From Robinsoniella peoriensis (GTDB lineage: Bacteria; Bacillota; Clostridia; Lachnospirales; Lachnospiraceae): DNA of 64,000 bases. Below are positions 43,408-52,576 of this stretch, one piece after another. Location of the stretch: assembly GCF_042680125.1 (NCBI RefSeq), contig NZ_JBHTNY010000002.1; one strand, written 5' to 3'. The position numbers were made by a program, and so were the translations under genes. The notes under the pieces are model-generated. The model was not told the DNA's origin and made no database searches. It saw only the letters and a program-made list of their open reading frames with translations. Each line of letters opens with the position of its first letter. Within the stretch, counting starts at the first letter, position 1.

Positions 43408-44088
43408 TTATGAATCAGACTGTTTAAATTTACATTGTTCTATCTGGTTTACCGCATGTCTGTGAATTTCCTTTTTCTTCAAACCATTTCGTTTAATCCC
43501 CTGTCTCCAGCCCATTTCTGCTGCAAATTTATAAGCAAATCGGGGAAATCCAGGAGATATATAAATATTATTTCTTGTTTTTCCGTATAAAATCATATCG
43601 GTAAAATGATCAAGTGAATGAATGATATTCTTCATAGGTCCATTATCTGCTGAAGATTTGCCCAGCATAGGAAGCATGCCGCCGCCGCCCACTCCAATGC
43701 CATATCCCCAGTCGGCACCTGCCTTTAGACACCAGCATTTTAAAATATCCAAAGCAATTTTGTTCTGGTTCCCTTCATAAAAACCACAGTTAGCGATTGC
43801 ATATACCATTCGTTTTTTCTTTGGCATGTATCGTTTCAATACACTTTCCAGCTGAACCAGGCATCCGGTCATATGGGAAGGGAGTGCATCTATATAGAGT
43901 GGAAAAATGAATAACAGAGTATCACATTCACAAATATGGGTGATGGAATCTTCATCAAGTTCTTTTTTCCGCAGATGCATTTCTAGCAACTCTGCCTTCC
44001 CCGCAAAAAGAGTCAGAAGCTTTTGGTACAGGAATTCTGAGTTGCTGTCTTTGGTCTTGGGGCTGCAATTTATCAGTGCAATTTTCAT
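43408..44088 (-). CDS. Flavodoxin-fold NAD(P)H-dependent oxidoreductase
   Basis: 226 residues. N-terminal FMN-binding phosphate loop INCSPKTKDSNSEFLY, LLFIFPLYIDALPSHM (family FPLYxDxLP motif) and GYGIGVGGGGMLP fit the NADPH-dependent FMN-reductase/flavodoxin-like family. The C-terminus is very basic (KRNGLKKKEIHRHA). It overlaps the next flavodoxin-like gene by 4 bp and follows tetR, so the three form one unit. Substrate unknown; likely a redox defence or quinone-type reductase controlled by the TetR protein. Confidence 0.75.
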   Translation of the reverse strand: MKIALINCSPKTKDSNSEFLYQKLLTLFAGKAELLEMHLRKKELDEDSITHICECDTLLFIFPLYIDALPSHMTGCLVQLESVLKRYMPKKKRMVYAIANCGFYEGNQNKIALDILKCWCLKAGADWGYGIGVGGGGMLPMLGKSSADNGPMKNIIHSLDHFTDMILYGKTRNNIYISPGFPRFAYKFAAEMGWRQGIKRNGLKKKEIHRHAVNQIEQCKFKQSDS

Positions 44089-44594
44089 ATCTCAGAGCCT
44101 CCTTTTATTTGATAAGGACTTTTTGAAAAAGTAACAGAGTTTAAGCTACAGTACAAATTAATGGAATTTGCTTTTAACAGTTCTTTAGCAATTTCCTTTT
44201 CCTGATCAGTGATATCCTCTCCGTAAAAGTGCACGTTCAGCTCTAACTCTTTTTGATAGCGCTGTCTGTGATGCATTTCACCATTTTTAATTACAAAATC
44301 AGGATGGAGGTAAGGCAGACTCCGATCTAATACATTTTTGACAAAACAGCTAAAGCCTCCATAACAACACTTACTGATGAGGGTTATTTTTTCACATTGT
44401 GAAATCAGATAACCCATGTCACCGTAGGCATCGCTGCGTATCATACAGGTGCCAGGTGTTTTTAACCAGCAGCCAAAGCAGCCAATGCATGGATGGATAC
44501 TCTGGTCATCCCCAATAATCAGGGTATCTTTTTTTATATCCGGCATAAGTTTATGAAATTCTTCTTTCTGCAGATCATGAATTATGAGTTTCAT
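44085..44594 (-). CDS. Flavodoxin-like protein with a cysteine cluster
   Basis: 169 residues. It has PCIGCFGCWLKTPGTCMI (C-x2-C-x2-C and a fourth Cys), typical of iron-sulfur-flavoprotein/NADPH-dependent FMN-reductase relatives, and the hydrophobic KITLISKCCYGGFSCFVKNVLDRS segment of that group. The classic N-terminal FMN loop is poorly conserved (MKLIIHDLQKEEF), so it could be a degenerate or subunit-like version. It is coupled to the following gene, which overlaps by ATGA, and follows tetR by 4 bp. Confidence 0.65.
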   Translation of the reverse strand: MKLIIHDLQKEEFHKLMPDIKKDTLIIGDDQSIHPCIGCFGCWLKTPGTCMIRSDAYGDMGYLISQCEKITLISKCCYGGFSCFVKNVLDRSLPYLHPDFVIKNGEMHHRQRYQKELELNVHFYGEDITDQEKEIAKELLKANSINLYCSLNSVTFSKSPYQIKGGSEI

Positions 44595-44598
44595 ATGT

Positions 44599-45162
44599 TT
44601 AAGTCTCCTTTCTGGACTGGTCTAAAAATGCTCTAAATGCCGCATCCGTTAAACTCTGTACATCCTCATAGGGAATATCCGCGGCTCCTGTAGCGATCAT
44701 GGAAGCAATGCCGTGAGTATAGAGCATCATGTTCAGGTAAATTTTTTTTGATTGTTCCCTATTCAAATCAAGGGAATTCATAATGGATTCCGTAACATCA
44801 TCTCTGGTACACTGTCGGATAATATCTTCAAAATTAGCAGCATTCATATATTCAGACAGATACAGAAAACGAAATAGAAACTTCTCATCTTTGGCAAATC
44901 CGATATGGCATTTGCCAATGGATGCAAAGTAGCATTCCTGTGATGCATTTTTTTCAATATACTGGCTTAAAAACTGCTGGGTATGGTCAAATAAATCAAG
45001 CATAAGCTCAGACATATTCTCATAATAACTGTAAATTGGCTGGACGGAACAGCCTGTCGCTTTCGCTACACTGCGTGCATTCACCGCTTCATGACCGCTA
45101 TAACGCAGTAATTCAAAAGCGGAATCCAGAATTTTTTGTTTGGTTATTTTTTGTTTAGGCAT
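44599..45162 (-). CDS. TetR-family transcriptional regulator
   Basis: 187 residues. The N-terminal helix-turn-helix (about 5-50: ILDSAFELLRYSGHEAVNARSVAKATGCSVQPIYSYYENM) is typical TetR; the C-terminal ligand domain is divergent. The ATG at 45162 follows AAGGAG; upstream codons are rejected. A near-perfect 30-bp palindrome lies 14 bp upstream, so autoregulation is probable. It is the first gene of an operon with two flavodoxin-like proteins, suggesting a small-molecule or electrophile sensor, an inference from context only. Confidence 0.88.
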   Translation of the reverse strand: MPKQKITKQKILDSAFELLRYSGHEAVNARSVAKATGCSVQPIYSYYENMSELMLDLFDHTQQFLSQYIEKNASQECYFASIGKCHIGFAKDEKFLFRFLYLSEYMNAANFEDIIRQCTRDDVTESIMNSLDLNREQSKKIYLNMMLYTHGIASMIATGAADIPYEDVQSLTDAAFRAFLDQSRKET

Positions 45163-45175
45163 AACACTCCTTATA

Positions 45176-45205
45176 AATAACAATGGTTATATAACTATTG
45201 TTATT
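45176..45205. promoter_or_regulatory. TetR operator palindrome
   Basis: 30-bp inverted repeat AATAACAAT-x-GTTATATAAC-x-ATTGTTATT with a single mismatched pair, centred on TTATATAA. It lies immediately upstream of the tetR ribosome binding site and overlaps the likely promoter. The length fits two TetR dimer half-sites with AT-rich arms. Confidence 0.75.
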
Positions 45206-45252
45206 ATAATGGGTGGATCTGATATTGTCAATAGAAATGGAAATTGCATAAT

Positions 45253-45293
45253 AAAAAAGCAAAAGTCTTTTCATTTCTGAAAATAACTTTTGC
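45253..45293 (-). terminator. Terminator of the Dabb-rlmH unit
   Basis: GCAAAAGT and ACTTTTGC (45259-45266 with 45286-45293) form an 8-bp stem, followed on the minus strand by six Ts. It lies about 105 bp after the rlmH stop and before the tetR promoter region, insulating the two. The 105-bp gap (45294-45398) shows nothing else. Confidence 0.7.
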
Positions 45294-45398
45294 TTTCTGA
45301 TCTTCTTTGAGTAAAAAATTTTCATAATTACTTCGTTGTTGTTCTTATCATGTAATCCTCTGCTATAGCATAATCTAAGATTTCATTTTATAAATGAT

Positions 45399-45878
45399 TT
45401 ATTTGTGATAGGGTTCATTTTGTATAATTCGATAGGAACGGTAAATCTGCTCCAATAAAATTACCCGCATGAGTTGGTGGGGAAAGGTCATGTCAGAAAA
45501 ACTGATCAGGCGGTCAGCTCTTTTTAATACCCGCTCATCCAGTCCCAGAGAACCGCCGATGATAAACATCAGATGGCTGTCACCGCCGATGCCAAGACGG
45601 TTGATTGTGTCTGCGAAGTCTTCGGAAGACATTTTCTTTCCCTGAATTGCCAGAGCAAATACATAAGTACCCTCTTTGATGGCTTTTAGGATACGTTCGC
45701 CTTCTTTTGCTTTAATCTGCATCTCTTCTGCTTCGCTTGCCCCATCCGGTGTCTTTTCATCAGCCAGTTCCAGAATCTCAAGCTTACAGTACCGGCTGAG
45801 GCGTTTGGCATATTCCTTAATTGCTTCTGTAAAATATTTTTCTTTTATTTTGCCTACGGTAATTAATGTTATTTTCAT
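45399..45878 (-). CDS. rlmH: 23S rRNA m3Psi1915 methyltransferase RlmH
   Basis: SPOUT-class methyltransferase acting on pseudouridine 1915 of assembled 70S ribosomes; that pseudouridine is made by an RluD-type enzyme such as the one at 202-1110. The 159 residues match the family length, with FIIGGSLGL (SAM-binding knot loop), FSDMTFPHQLMRVILLEQIYRSYRI and the terminal NEPYHK. No clear Shine-Dalgarno; it starts 6 bp after the Dabb gene and is probably coupled. Confidence 0.96.
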   Translation of the reverse strand: MKITLITVGKIKEKYFTEAIKEYAKRLSRYCKLEILELADEKTPDGASEAEEMQIKAKEGERILKAIKEGTYVFALAIQGKKMSSEDFADTINRLGIGGDSHLMFIIGGSLGLDERVLKRADRLISFSDMTFPHQLMRVILLEQIYRSYRIIQNEPYHK

Positions 45879-45884
45879 TGAGAA

Positions 45885-46178
45885 TTAAAAGTCCAGGCAG
45901 GCACGGTTGCAGGTTACGCTTCTGACAAATTTACCGGCTTCTACATGTGCAGGATGAACGGTATAATTATTCAGTGCTTCTACGCTCTCATATTCTGCAA
46001 TCAGGGCGATGTCACGGTTGCTGCTGTCAAGTTCATTCAGAACTACTTTTAATGAAATAACGCCTGGTATTACGTCTTTCAGAGGTTCCAGGACAGATTT
46101 CATTTTCAGTCCCGCTTCTTTTTTTTCATCTGCTGACATAGTTTCTATAAAATTCCAAAGTACAATGTGTTTTACCAT
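45885..46178 (-). CDS. Dabb (stress-responsive A/B barrel) protein
   Basis: 97 residues forming a dimeric ferredoxin-like alpha/beta barrel. Starts MVKHIVLWNF and ends TVHPAHVEAGKFVRSVTCNR, the signature of the Dabb family. Catalytic role unknown; family members are linked to stress, polyketide cyclisation or dioxygen chemistry, none of which is supported here. AAGGAG site. It precedes rlmH and is likely co-transcribed with it. Confidence 0.88.
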   Translation of the reverse strand: MVKHIVLWNFIETMSADEKKEAGLKMKSVLEPLKDVIPGVISLKVVLNELDSSNRDIALIAEYESVEALNNYTVHPAHVEAGKFVRSVTCNRACLDF

Positions 46179-46235
46179 AGCGATTGCTCCTTATGCTTTT
46201 TTGTGATTTTATATTATCTAAAACTTTTATATTAG

Positions 46236-46269
46236 AAATGAGGGGGAAGGTACCACTTCCGCCCTCATT
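46236..46269 (-). terminator. Likely terminator of the nfn operon
   Basis: GAATGAGGG and CCCTCATTTC (minus strand) form a GC-rich stem with an inner GGAAG/CTTCC stem, followed by a moderately T-rich stretch (TTTCTAATATAAAAG). It lies about 30 bp after the nfnB stop. The U tract is interrupted, so efficiency is uncertain. Confidence 0.55.
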
Positions 46270-46298
46270 CTATACATAATGATAATTGATTTTACCAA

Positions 46299-47687
46299 TT
46301 ATCTGTTTTTTAAAAATTCATCAATTCCCTTTGCTGCGGCTTTTCCGGCACCCATAGCAAGGATAACGGTAGCTGCGCCTGTAACGGCATCTCCGCCTGC
46401 GTAAACACCGTCTTTGCTGGTCTTACCGGTTTCTTCATCAGCGATAATACATTTACGTTTATTAATATCCAGACCGATGGTTGTGGAAGAAATCAATGGG
46501 TTTGGAGAAGTTCCAAGTGACATGATTACCGTATCCAGTTCTAATTCAAACTCAGATCCCGGAATCTCCACCGGACGTCTTCTGCCGGATGCATCCGGCT
46601 CCCCAAGTTCCATGCGGATACATTTCATGCCTTTCACAGCATCGTTTTCATCCACCAGAATCTCAATCGGATTGGTTAATAAATCAAAGATGATGCCTTC
46701 TTCTTTTGCATGATGTACTTCTTCTACTCTGGCTGGAAGTTCAGCTTCACTTCTGCGGTAAACAATATGTACTTCTGCACCCAGACGCAGAGCTGTTCTT
46801 GCTGCATCCATTGCAACGTTTCCTCCGCCTACTACTGCTACTTTTTTCCCACGTGCGATTGGTGTGTCATAATCTTCCCGGAATGCTTTCATCAGGTTAT
46901 TTCTGGTCAGATATTCATTTGCGGAGAATACTCCGTTTGCATTTTCGCCAGGAATGCCCATAAACATTGGAAGACCTGCGCCGGATCCGATAAATACCGC
47001 TTCAAATCCTTCGTCATTCATCAACTCATCAATGGTTGTGGATTTACCTATAATAACGTTTGTTTCCAGCTTTACGCCAAGAGATTTTACGTTTTCTACT
47101 TCTTTAGCAACAACATCTGATTTCGGAAGACGGAATTCCGGAATACCATATACTAATACTCCGCCCGGCTCATGAAGGGCTTCAAATATAGTAACATCAT
47201 ATCCCATTTTTGCAAGATCACCGGCACAGGTAAGTCCTGCAGGACCGGAACCGATCACAGCTACCTTATGTCCATTGGAGGATGCCGGTGCAGGTGGTTT
47301 AACATCATTATCTCTTGCCCAGTCAGCTACGAAACGTTCCAGTTTACCGATGGAAACAGGTTCACCTTTGATTCCGCGGATACATTTTCCTTCACACTGG
47401 CTCTCCTGAGGGCATACACGTCCGCAGATAGCCGGGAGGGAACTGGATTCGGAAATAACGTTATAAGCTTCTTTTATATTTCCTTCTTTCACTGCACTGA
47501 TAAATCCCGGGATATTGATGGAAACAGGACAGCCGGTAATACATTTTGCATTTTTACAGTTGATGCAGCGTACTGCTTCTTCCATGGCTTCGTCCTGATT
47601 GTATCCAAGACATACTTCTTCAAAATTGGCGGCTCTGACTTTCGGAGCCTGTTCTCTTACCGGAACCTTTTTTAATACGTCACCCAT
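46299..47687 (-). CDS. nfnB: NfnB-type/glutamate synthase small-subunit-like flavoprotein
   Basis: 462 residues with the N-terminal two-[4Fe-4S] domain (CINCKNAKCITGCPVSINIPGF region and CGRVCPQESQCEGKC), FAD-binding VIGSGPAGLTCAGDL, NADPH-binding VVGGGNVAMDAARTALRLG and SGGDAVTGAATVILAMGAG-type ending. With NfnA immediately upstream (TAATG overlap) this matches the electron-bifurcating NADH-dependent reduced ferredoxin:NADP oxidoreductase rather than glutamate synthase, since no gltB is present. Cytoplasmic. Automatic labels often read gltA. Confidence 0.88.
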   Translation of the reverse strand: MGDVLKKVPVREQAPKVRAANFEEVCLGYNQDEAMEEAVRCINCKNAKCITGCPVSINIPGFISAVKEGNIKEAYNVISESSSLPAICGRVCPQESQCEGKCIRGIKGEPVSIGKLERFVADWARDNDVKPPAPASSNGHKVAVIGSGPAGLTCAGDLAKMGYDVTIFEALHEPGGVLVYGIPEFRLPKSDVVAKEVENVKSLGVKLETNVIIGKSTTIDELMNDEGFEAVFIGSGAGLPMFMGIPGENANGVFSANEYLTRNNLMKAFREDYDTPIARGKKVAVVGGGNVAMDAARTALRLGAEVHIVYRRSEAELPARVEEVHHAKEEGIIFDLLTNPIEILVDENDAVKGMKCIRMELGEPDASGRRRPVEIPGSEFELELDTVIMSLGTSPNPLISSTTIGLDINKRKCIIADEETGKTSKDGVYAGGDAVTGAATVILAMGAGKAAAKGIDEFLKNR

Positions 47688-48577
47688 TATTTGTCACCTC
47701 CGCAATTTCCACATCCGCCATGATGTGTATCTCCTTCTTGCAATTTCAAGATTGCACGGCCTTCATCTGTTTTATACATCAGCTGTCTTTTCATGGCCTC
47801 ATCGAAATTAATTAAGTGTCCGTCGAATTCAGGTCCGTCTACACATGCAAATTTTACTTCGTCGCCTACAGTTAAACGACAGGCGCCGCACATGCCGGTA
47901 CCATCTACCATTATCGGATTCATGCTGACAACAGTAGGAAGACCCAGCTTCTTTGTGGTCAGACATGTAAATTTCATCATAATCATCGGACCGATTGCGA
48001 TTACAACATCATATTCTTTTCCTTCGTTCTGAACGAGGTCTTCAATGACTTTTGTAACCATACCGCTTCTGCCGTATGAACCATCATCAGTTGTGACATA
48101 AAGATTGCCTGCAACTGCTTCCATTTCTTTTTCCAGAATTAATAAATCTTTCGTTTTTGAACCCATAATAACGTCTGCTGCAATTCCCTGTTCATGCAGC
48201 CATTTTACCTGGGGATATACCGGAGCTGTACCAACACCACCCGCTACAAATAAGATTTTTTTCTTTTTTACTTCTTCCAGGTCTTCTGTGCAAAGTTCAG
48301 AAGGCTGTCCTAAAGGTCCTACAAAATCTTTGAAATAATCTCCCGTCTGCATTTTTGAGAATTTTTCTGTGGAAGCACCTACGATCTGGAATACGATGGT
48401 AATTGTTCCTTCTTCTGCATCATAATCACAGATGGTAAGTGGAATTCTCTCCCCTTTTTCATCCTCTTTTGCGATGACAAATTGTCCTGGCAGACAATGT
48501 TTGGCAATTCTTGGTGCATCAACTACCATGAGAAAAATCTTGTCCGCAAGTTTTTCTGCTTTACGTATTTTGTACAT
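47687..48577 (-). CDS. nfnA: NfnA-type ferredoxin-NADP reductase subunit
   Basis: Subunit of the Nfn transhydrogenase, holding FAD and a [2Fe-2S] cluster. FAD region: CLPGQFVIAKEDEKGERIPLTICDY; NAD region: KILFVAGGVGTAPVYP; [2Fe-2S] ligands in CGACRLTVGDEVKFACVDGPEFDGH. The C-terminus has a short Cys-rich tail (HHGGCGNCGGDK). The second ATG (48577, six bases from AGGAGG) is preferred to the first, which abuts it. Upstream it is separated from spoIIIE by 87 bp. Confidence 0.9.
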   Translation of the reverse strand: MYKIRKAEKLADKIFLMVVDAPRIAKHCLPGQFVIAKEDEKGERIPLTICDYDAEEGTITIVFQIVGASTEKFSKMQTGDYFKDFVGPLGQPSELCTEDLEEVKKKKILFVAGGVGTAPVYPQVKWLHEQGIAADVIMGSKTKDLLILEKEMEAVAGNLYVTTDDGSYGRSGMVTKVIEDLVQNEGKEYDVVIAIGPMIMMKFTCLTTKKLGLPTVVSMNPIMVDGTGMCGACRLTVGDEVKFACVDGPEFDGHLINFDEAMKRQLMYKTDEGRAILKLQEGDTHHGGCGNCGGDK

Positions 48578-48664
48578 AATCATCCTCCTATTTTTAACAG
48601 AGTCTTATAGGCTCTATTTTTTACCTCATTACTACTATAAAGCAAACCTATCAAAAATTCAATA

Positions 48665-51535
48665 TTAAATGTACTCGTCAATGTAATTTTCAAATTCTTC
48701 CATTGACATGATAACTTTTCTGGGCTTCGTGCCTTCTTCTTCGCCAACAACCCCTGCTTCAGCAAGCTGATCCATAATACGGGCTGCCCTGTTGAAACCG
48801 ATTTTGAATACGCGCTGCAGCATCCCGATAGAAGCCTTATCTTTTTCAATGATGAATTTTCCTGCATCTGTAAAATAAGCATCTACTTCGCTGCCGCCGG
48901 AAGAACTGTCGTTAACAGCCTGCTGGACTTTACTGATCTGCTCTTCTACCTCTTTGTTATAATCACCGCTCATATTCGTCTGAGCGAGGAATTCTACCAC
49001 ATCACCAACTTCGGAATCAGAAACAAAAGCACCCTGAACTCGTGCAGGTTTTTGATATCCCTGTGGATAAAAGAGCATGTCACCTTTACCCAGCAGCTTT
49101 TCAGCCCCATTCATATCGATAATCGTTCTGGAATCCACACCGGATGAAACGGAAAATGCTATTCTGGACGGCATATTCGCTTTAATCAGACCGGTGATTA
49201 CATTGACCGAAGGACGCTGGGTCGCTATGATCAGATGAATTCCGGCAGCACGCGCCAGCTGTGCCAGACGGCAGATGGAATCTTCTACTTCTCCCGGTGC
49301 CACCATCATAAGATCTGCAAGCTCGTCTACAATGATAACGACCTGAGGTAGTTTTTCCGGCTTATTTTCATCCTCTATATCTGCAACGGATTCAATTTTT
49401 GCATTATATCCCTTCAGATCCCTCACGTTTAGATCCGCAAACTTTTTATATCGTTCGGTCATTTCAGCTACGCCCCAGTTCAGGGCTCCCGCTGCTTTTT
49501 TAGGGTCGGTTACAACAGGAATCATCAGATGAGGAATTCCATTATAAACACTTAACTCCACGACTTTAGGATCGATCATAATGAGTTTCACATCTTCTGG
49601 CTTCGCTTTGTATAAAATACTCATGATAATGGTATTGATACAGACGGATTTACCGGACCCGGTAGCCCCTGCGATCAAAAGATGGGGCATCTTTGCAATA
49701 TCCGTTACAACTACTTTTCCGGCAATGTCTTTACCGGCAGCAAATGCCAGATTGGAGGGATGATTCTTAAAATCATCTGATTCCAGAAGTTCTCTTAACA
49801 TAACAGCACTGTTTTCATGGTTTGGAACTTCAATACCAACAGCAGATTTGCCAGGTATCGGTGCTTCAATTCGAATATCAGCTGCAGCCAGATTTAATTT
49901 AATATCATCTGCAAGATTTACGATACGGCTGACTTTTACACCCTGCTGGGGGGTTAGTTCATATCTTGTTACAGAAGGCCCGCAGCTAACGTTGGTTACT
50001 GTTACGTCAACACCAAAGCTGTGAAGAGTAGTCTGTAGTTTAATTGCTGTTTCACGCAATTCTTTGTCTGTATCTCCATTCTTTCCTCGTTTTGGTTTTT
50101 TCAGCAAATCGATGGATGGGAATACATATTGGGGTTTTACAACCTGTGCGGTTATTTCCATTTCCTGCTCTACCGTTTGGATTCCCGCCTGTACTTCTGC
50201 AGGAGAAGATTTGGAGCTCCTGTTCACTTTGGCCGGAGGAGCTGCATCTGGAAATTTAAGTTTCGGAACCGTGATATCCGGCATTTTTTCCTCTTCTATA
50301 GGATCCATTACCGGTGACGTTTCAAAAACAGGTTCCGGGGTAGGAGCAGGTTCGTCTTTCACATCAAAAATAGACTCGTCTATTACCGGTTCCGTATCTG
50401 TTATATCGTCCGAATTATTGTTTGTAATCACAAAATCAATATCAGAAGATTCTTTTTCGATTTCTGTCTCCGGGTTGCCCGGTTCGGAATCCATGATCGT
50501 AATACCACCGCTGCTGTCATTAGCAGGCGCTGCTGTCTCACTGTCATTACGCTGTATTGTAAAGTCAATCTGTGCCATGGCCGGAGACGGGGGAACAGAC
50601 GGTATTACCTCATGTATTTCATCAAAGGTATTGTCGCCGTTCTGCAGTGCCGTATCCATACTCACTCCTGATATCTTCTTACCCAGCCGTTTACTGGCTT
50701 TAGTACTTCGCTTCCCGGCGGCTGCTTCTTCCCGTGGTTTTACCACTACGCCCGCAGTCTCAGCACGGATTTGATCCAGTACTTCTTTTAACTCCTGCTG
50801 TTTCTGCTGATCTCTTTGCATATCCCGCTGTTGTCTTTTTGCAGCGGAGATTTCTTTTCTTCTGGAAGCATCTTTTCTTGCGTTTTCATAAACTCTGCTG
50901 GTTTTGTTTTTCATACCCGCAAATAAAGAACGCTCAGTGATTAAAACAATACAGATCAGCATCAGAATGATGATAAGCACATAGGCGCCTACGATGCCGA
51001 TAGTTGGGCAAAATGCCTTGCAGAGCAATCCGCCGGCAAGACCGCCACCGGTCTTATACTTAGAACTGAATTGGTAAAATTCGAGAATTTTTTTCTCCGG
51101 ATCGTAACTGTTTACGATTAATTCAAAAATAGAACACAGAGCAATTAAAAATGCGTATACAGCTGCCGTTTTTCTCCATGCGGCTGAATTTTGTTTGTTA
51201 GAAATGATGAATGCTGTTGTAAAAAATAAAATAAATGGAACGATATATGCCATAAAACCAAACACACCAAAAAAAAGGGAACTGATTTTCTGGCCAAGAG
51301 AACCCCCGAGATTGAAATTACTGATTAAGATAATTACGGAAACTGCCAATATCGCCCACAATATAATTTCATCCCGAAGTATGGCACCTGGTTTGTTATA
51401 AGACTGTTTCCTGGAAGTCTGTCTTTTGTTTTTGGTCTGTGGTTTTCTTCCGTTTGTCTTCTTCGCCGTACTGGTTTTTCTGGCGGTGCTTCCTTTCTTC
51501 GTTCCGTTACTGGTTCTTTGCGAATTCGCAGTCAT
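48665..51535 (-). CDS. spoIIIE: DNA translocase FtsK/SpoIIIE
   Basis: 956-residue septal DNA pump needed for chromosome segregation and forespore packaging. It has four N-terminal membrane helices (about 55-205), a long acidic/proline linker (about 215-480), then the RecA-like motor with Walker A GATGSGKSVCINTI, RDLKGYN and EKLPQVVIIVDELADLMM, and a C-terminal winged-helix gamma domain (GFNRAARIMDQLAEAGVVG). Gene order uppP-spoIIIE-nfnA is noted; in Bacillus tepA lies next to spoIIIE, as here two genes away. FtsK or SpoIIIE role is not distinguishable. Confidence 0.96.
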   Translation of the reverse strand: MTANSQRTSNGTKKGSTARKTSTAKKTNGRKPQTKNKRQTSRKQSYNKPGAILRDEIILWAILAVSVIILISNFNLGGSLGQKISSLFFGVFGFMAYIVPFILFFTTAFIISNKQNSAAWRKTAAVYAFLIALCSIFELIVNSYDPEKKILEFYQFSSKYKTGGGLAGGLLCKAFCPTIGIVGAYVLIIILMLICIVLITERSLFAGMKNKTSRVYENARKDASRRKEISAAKRQQRDMQRDQQKQQELKEVLDQIRAETAGVVVKPREEAAAGKRSTKASKRLGKKISGVSMDTALQNGDNTFDEIHEVIPSVPPSPAMAQIDFTIQRNDSETAAPANDSSGGITIMDSEPGNPETEIEKESSDIDFVITNNNSDDITDTEPVIDESIFDVKDEPAPTPEPVFETSPVMDPIEEEKMPDITVPKLKFPDAAPPAKVNRSSKSSPAEVQAGIQTVEQEMEITAQVVKPQYVFPSIDLLKKPKRGKNGDTDKELRETAIKLQTTLHSFGVDVTVTNVSCGPSVTRYELTPQQGVKVSRIVNLADDIKLNLAAADIRIEAPIPGKSAVGIEVPNHENSAVMLRELLESDDFKNHPSNLAFAAGKDIAGKVVVTDIAKMPHLLIAGATGSGKSVCINTIIMSILYKAKPEDVKLIMIDPKVVELSVYNGIPHLMIPVVTDPKKAAGALNWGVAEMTERYKKFADLNVRDLKGYNAKIESVADIEDENKPEKLPQVVIIVDELADLMMVAPGEVEDSICRLAQLARAAGIHLIIATQRPSVNVITGLIKANMPSRIAFSVSSGVDSRTIIDMNGAEKLLGKGDMLFYPQGYQKPARVQGAFVSDSEVGDVVEFLAQTNMSGDYNKEVEEQISKVQQAVNDSSSGGSEVDAYFTDAGKFIIEKDKASIGMLQRVFKIGFNRAARIMDQLAEAGVVGEEEGTKPRKVIMSMEEFENYIDEYI

Positions 51536-51553
51536 GAATCTGTCTCTCCTTAC

Positions 51554-52429
51554 TTAAAATACAAAATGCGCAACAATTGCAAATATACCTACTGCAAAGC
51601 AATAGAATGCAAATCCTTTAAATTTCTTCTTACGTACTACTACAAGCATAGTTTTCATACATACATAACCTACTACACCGGCAACAATAGCTCCAATCAG
51701 GTAAATACCAAACTGGGAAAAAGTAATTGTTTCTTTTCCAATATCTTTTAGTTCCAGAACTGCTGCCCCTAAAATAGCAGGGATTGACATAATAAATGAA
51801 TATTTTACAGCAAATTTCCGGTCAAACCCGCTTAAAAGACATGCCGCAATTGTGGTTCCGGAACGGGACAGACCAGGTAGAGTAGCTATTCCCTGGCAGA
51901 TACCGATAATAAAACCATTGGAGTAGGAAACTGTTTTTGGAATTTTATGACCGTCTTCTGAAATATCAGATACCAGCAAAAGAACTCCGGTCAGCAACAG
52001 ACAAACACCCGGAATTACCAGTGTCATACTTGCTGCGGCAACCAGACTTTTGGCGGCATAGCCAATAATTCCGGTAGGAATCGTAGATACGATTACAAGC
52101 AAAACAAATTTACGATAATTGTTATGTACTACTTTCTTGTAGCGAAGTGCATCATCGTGTTTCCGATTGTGCAGAAAGGTTTTCCCATTTTGAAAAGAAT
52201 CCATGCACATGCAGATTGCTTCCACAATCATTCTCAGGATATCTTTTCGATATACGATGAAAACTGCGACTAACGTACCTACGTGAAGCAAAATATCAAA
52301 CAACATTCCTCCATCTGTTTTGATGTGGAATACGTTTTGTAGAATAGCTAGATGTCCCGAACTGCTGACTGGCAGAAATTCCGTAATCCCCTGTACCAGT
52401 CCCAGCAGGATAGACTCTAATATTGACAT
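51554..52429 (-). CDS. uppP: Undecaprenyl-diphosphatase UppP (BacA)
   Basis: Recycles undecaprenyl diphosphate to the carrier phosphate for peptidoglycan synthesis, and confers bacitracin tolerance when overproduced. The 291 residues contain GITEFLPVSSSGHLAI and GLSRSGTTIAACL active-site motifs with about eight membrane helices. Of two ATGs near GAGGAG, 52429 has the better spacing. A strong sigma-A promoter lies about 100 bp upstream. An insertion-like stretch around residues 85-110 (FQNGKTFLHNRKHDD) is slightly longer than in Escherichia coli. Confidence 0.95.
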   Translation of the reverse strand: MSILESILLGLVQGITEFLPVSSSGHLAILQNVFHIKTDGGMLFDILLHVGTLVAVFIVYRKDILRMIVEAICMCMDSFQNGKTFLHNRKHDDALRYKKVVHNNYRKFVLLVIVSTIPTGIIGYAAKSLVAAASMTLVIPGVCLLLTGVLLLVSDISEDGHKIPKTVSYSNGFIIGICQGIATLPGLSRSGTTIAACLLSGFDRKFAVKYSFIMSIPAILGAAVLELKDIGKETITFSQFGIYLIGAIVAGVVGYVCMKTMLVVVRKKKFKGFAFYCFAVGIFAIVAHFVF

Positions 52430-52525
52430 AACCATTTCTCCTCTTCGTCCATTTCCCCGCTACTGCAAAGAAGAACTGTATCTTATATTTTTTATATAGT
52501 GTAAACATTTTTATTATAGCGCTTA

Positions 52526-52554
52526 ATTATAGCATATATTGAGAGAATTTACAA
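52526..52554 (-). promoter_or_regulatory. Predicted sigma-A promoter for uppP
   Basis: On the minus strand TTGTAA (52549-52554) and a perfect TATAAT (52526-52531) with a 17-base spacer. A second TATAAT follows 13 bases later. Together with the cruciform between here and the ClpP-like gene, this suggests uppP-spoIIIE is a separate transcription unit from the ClpP-like gene. Confidence 0.7.
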
Positions 52555-52576
52555 TGAAGAAAATTTAGGGAGTGGG

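Noticed and set aside
50064..50774. 236-codon open frame opposite the spoIIIE linker
   Set aside because: Low-complexity Ser/Thr composition mirrors the acidic linker on the coding strand; no initiation signal.
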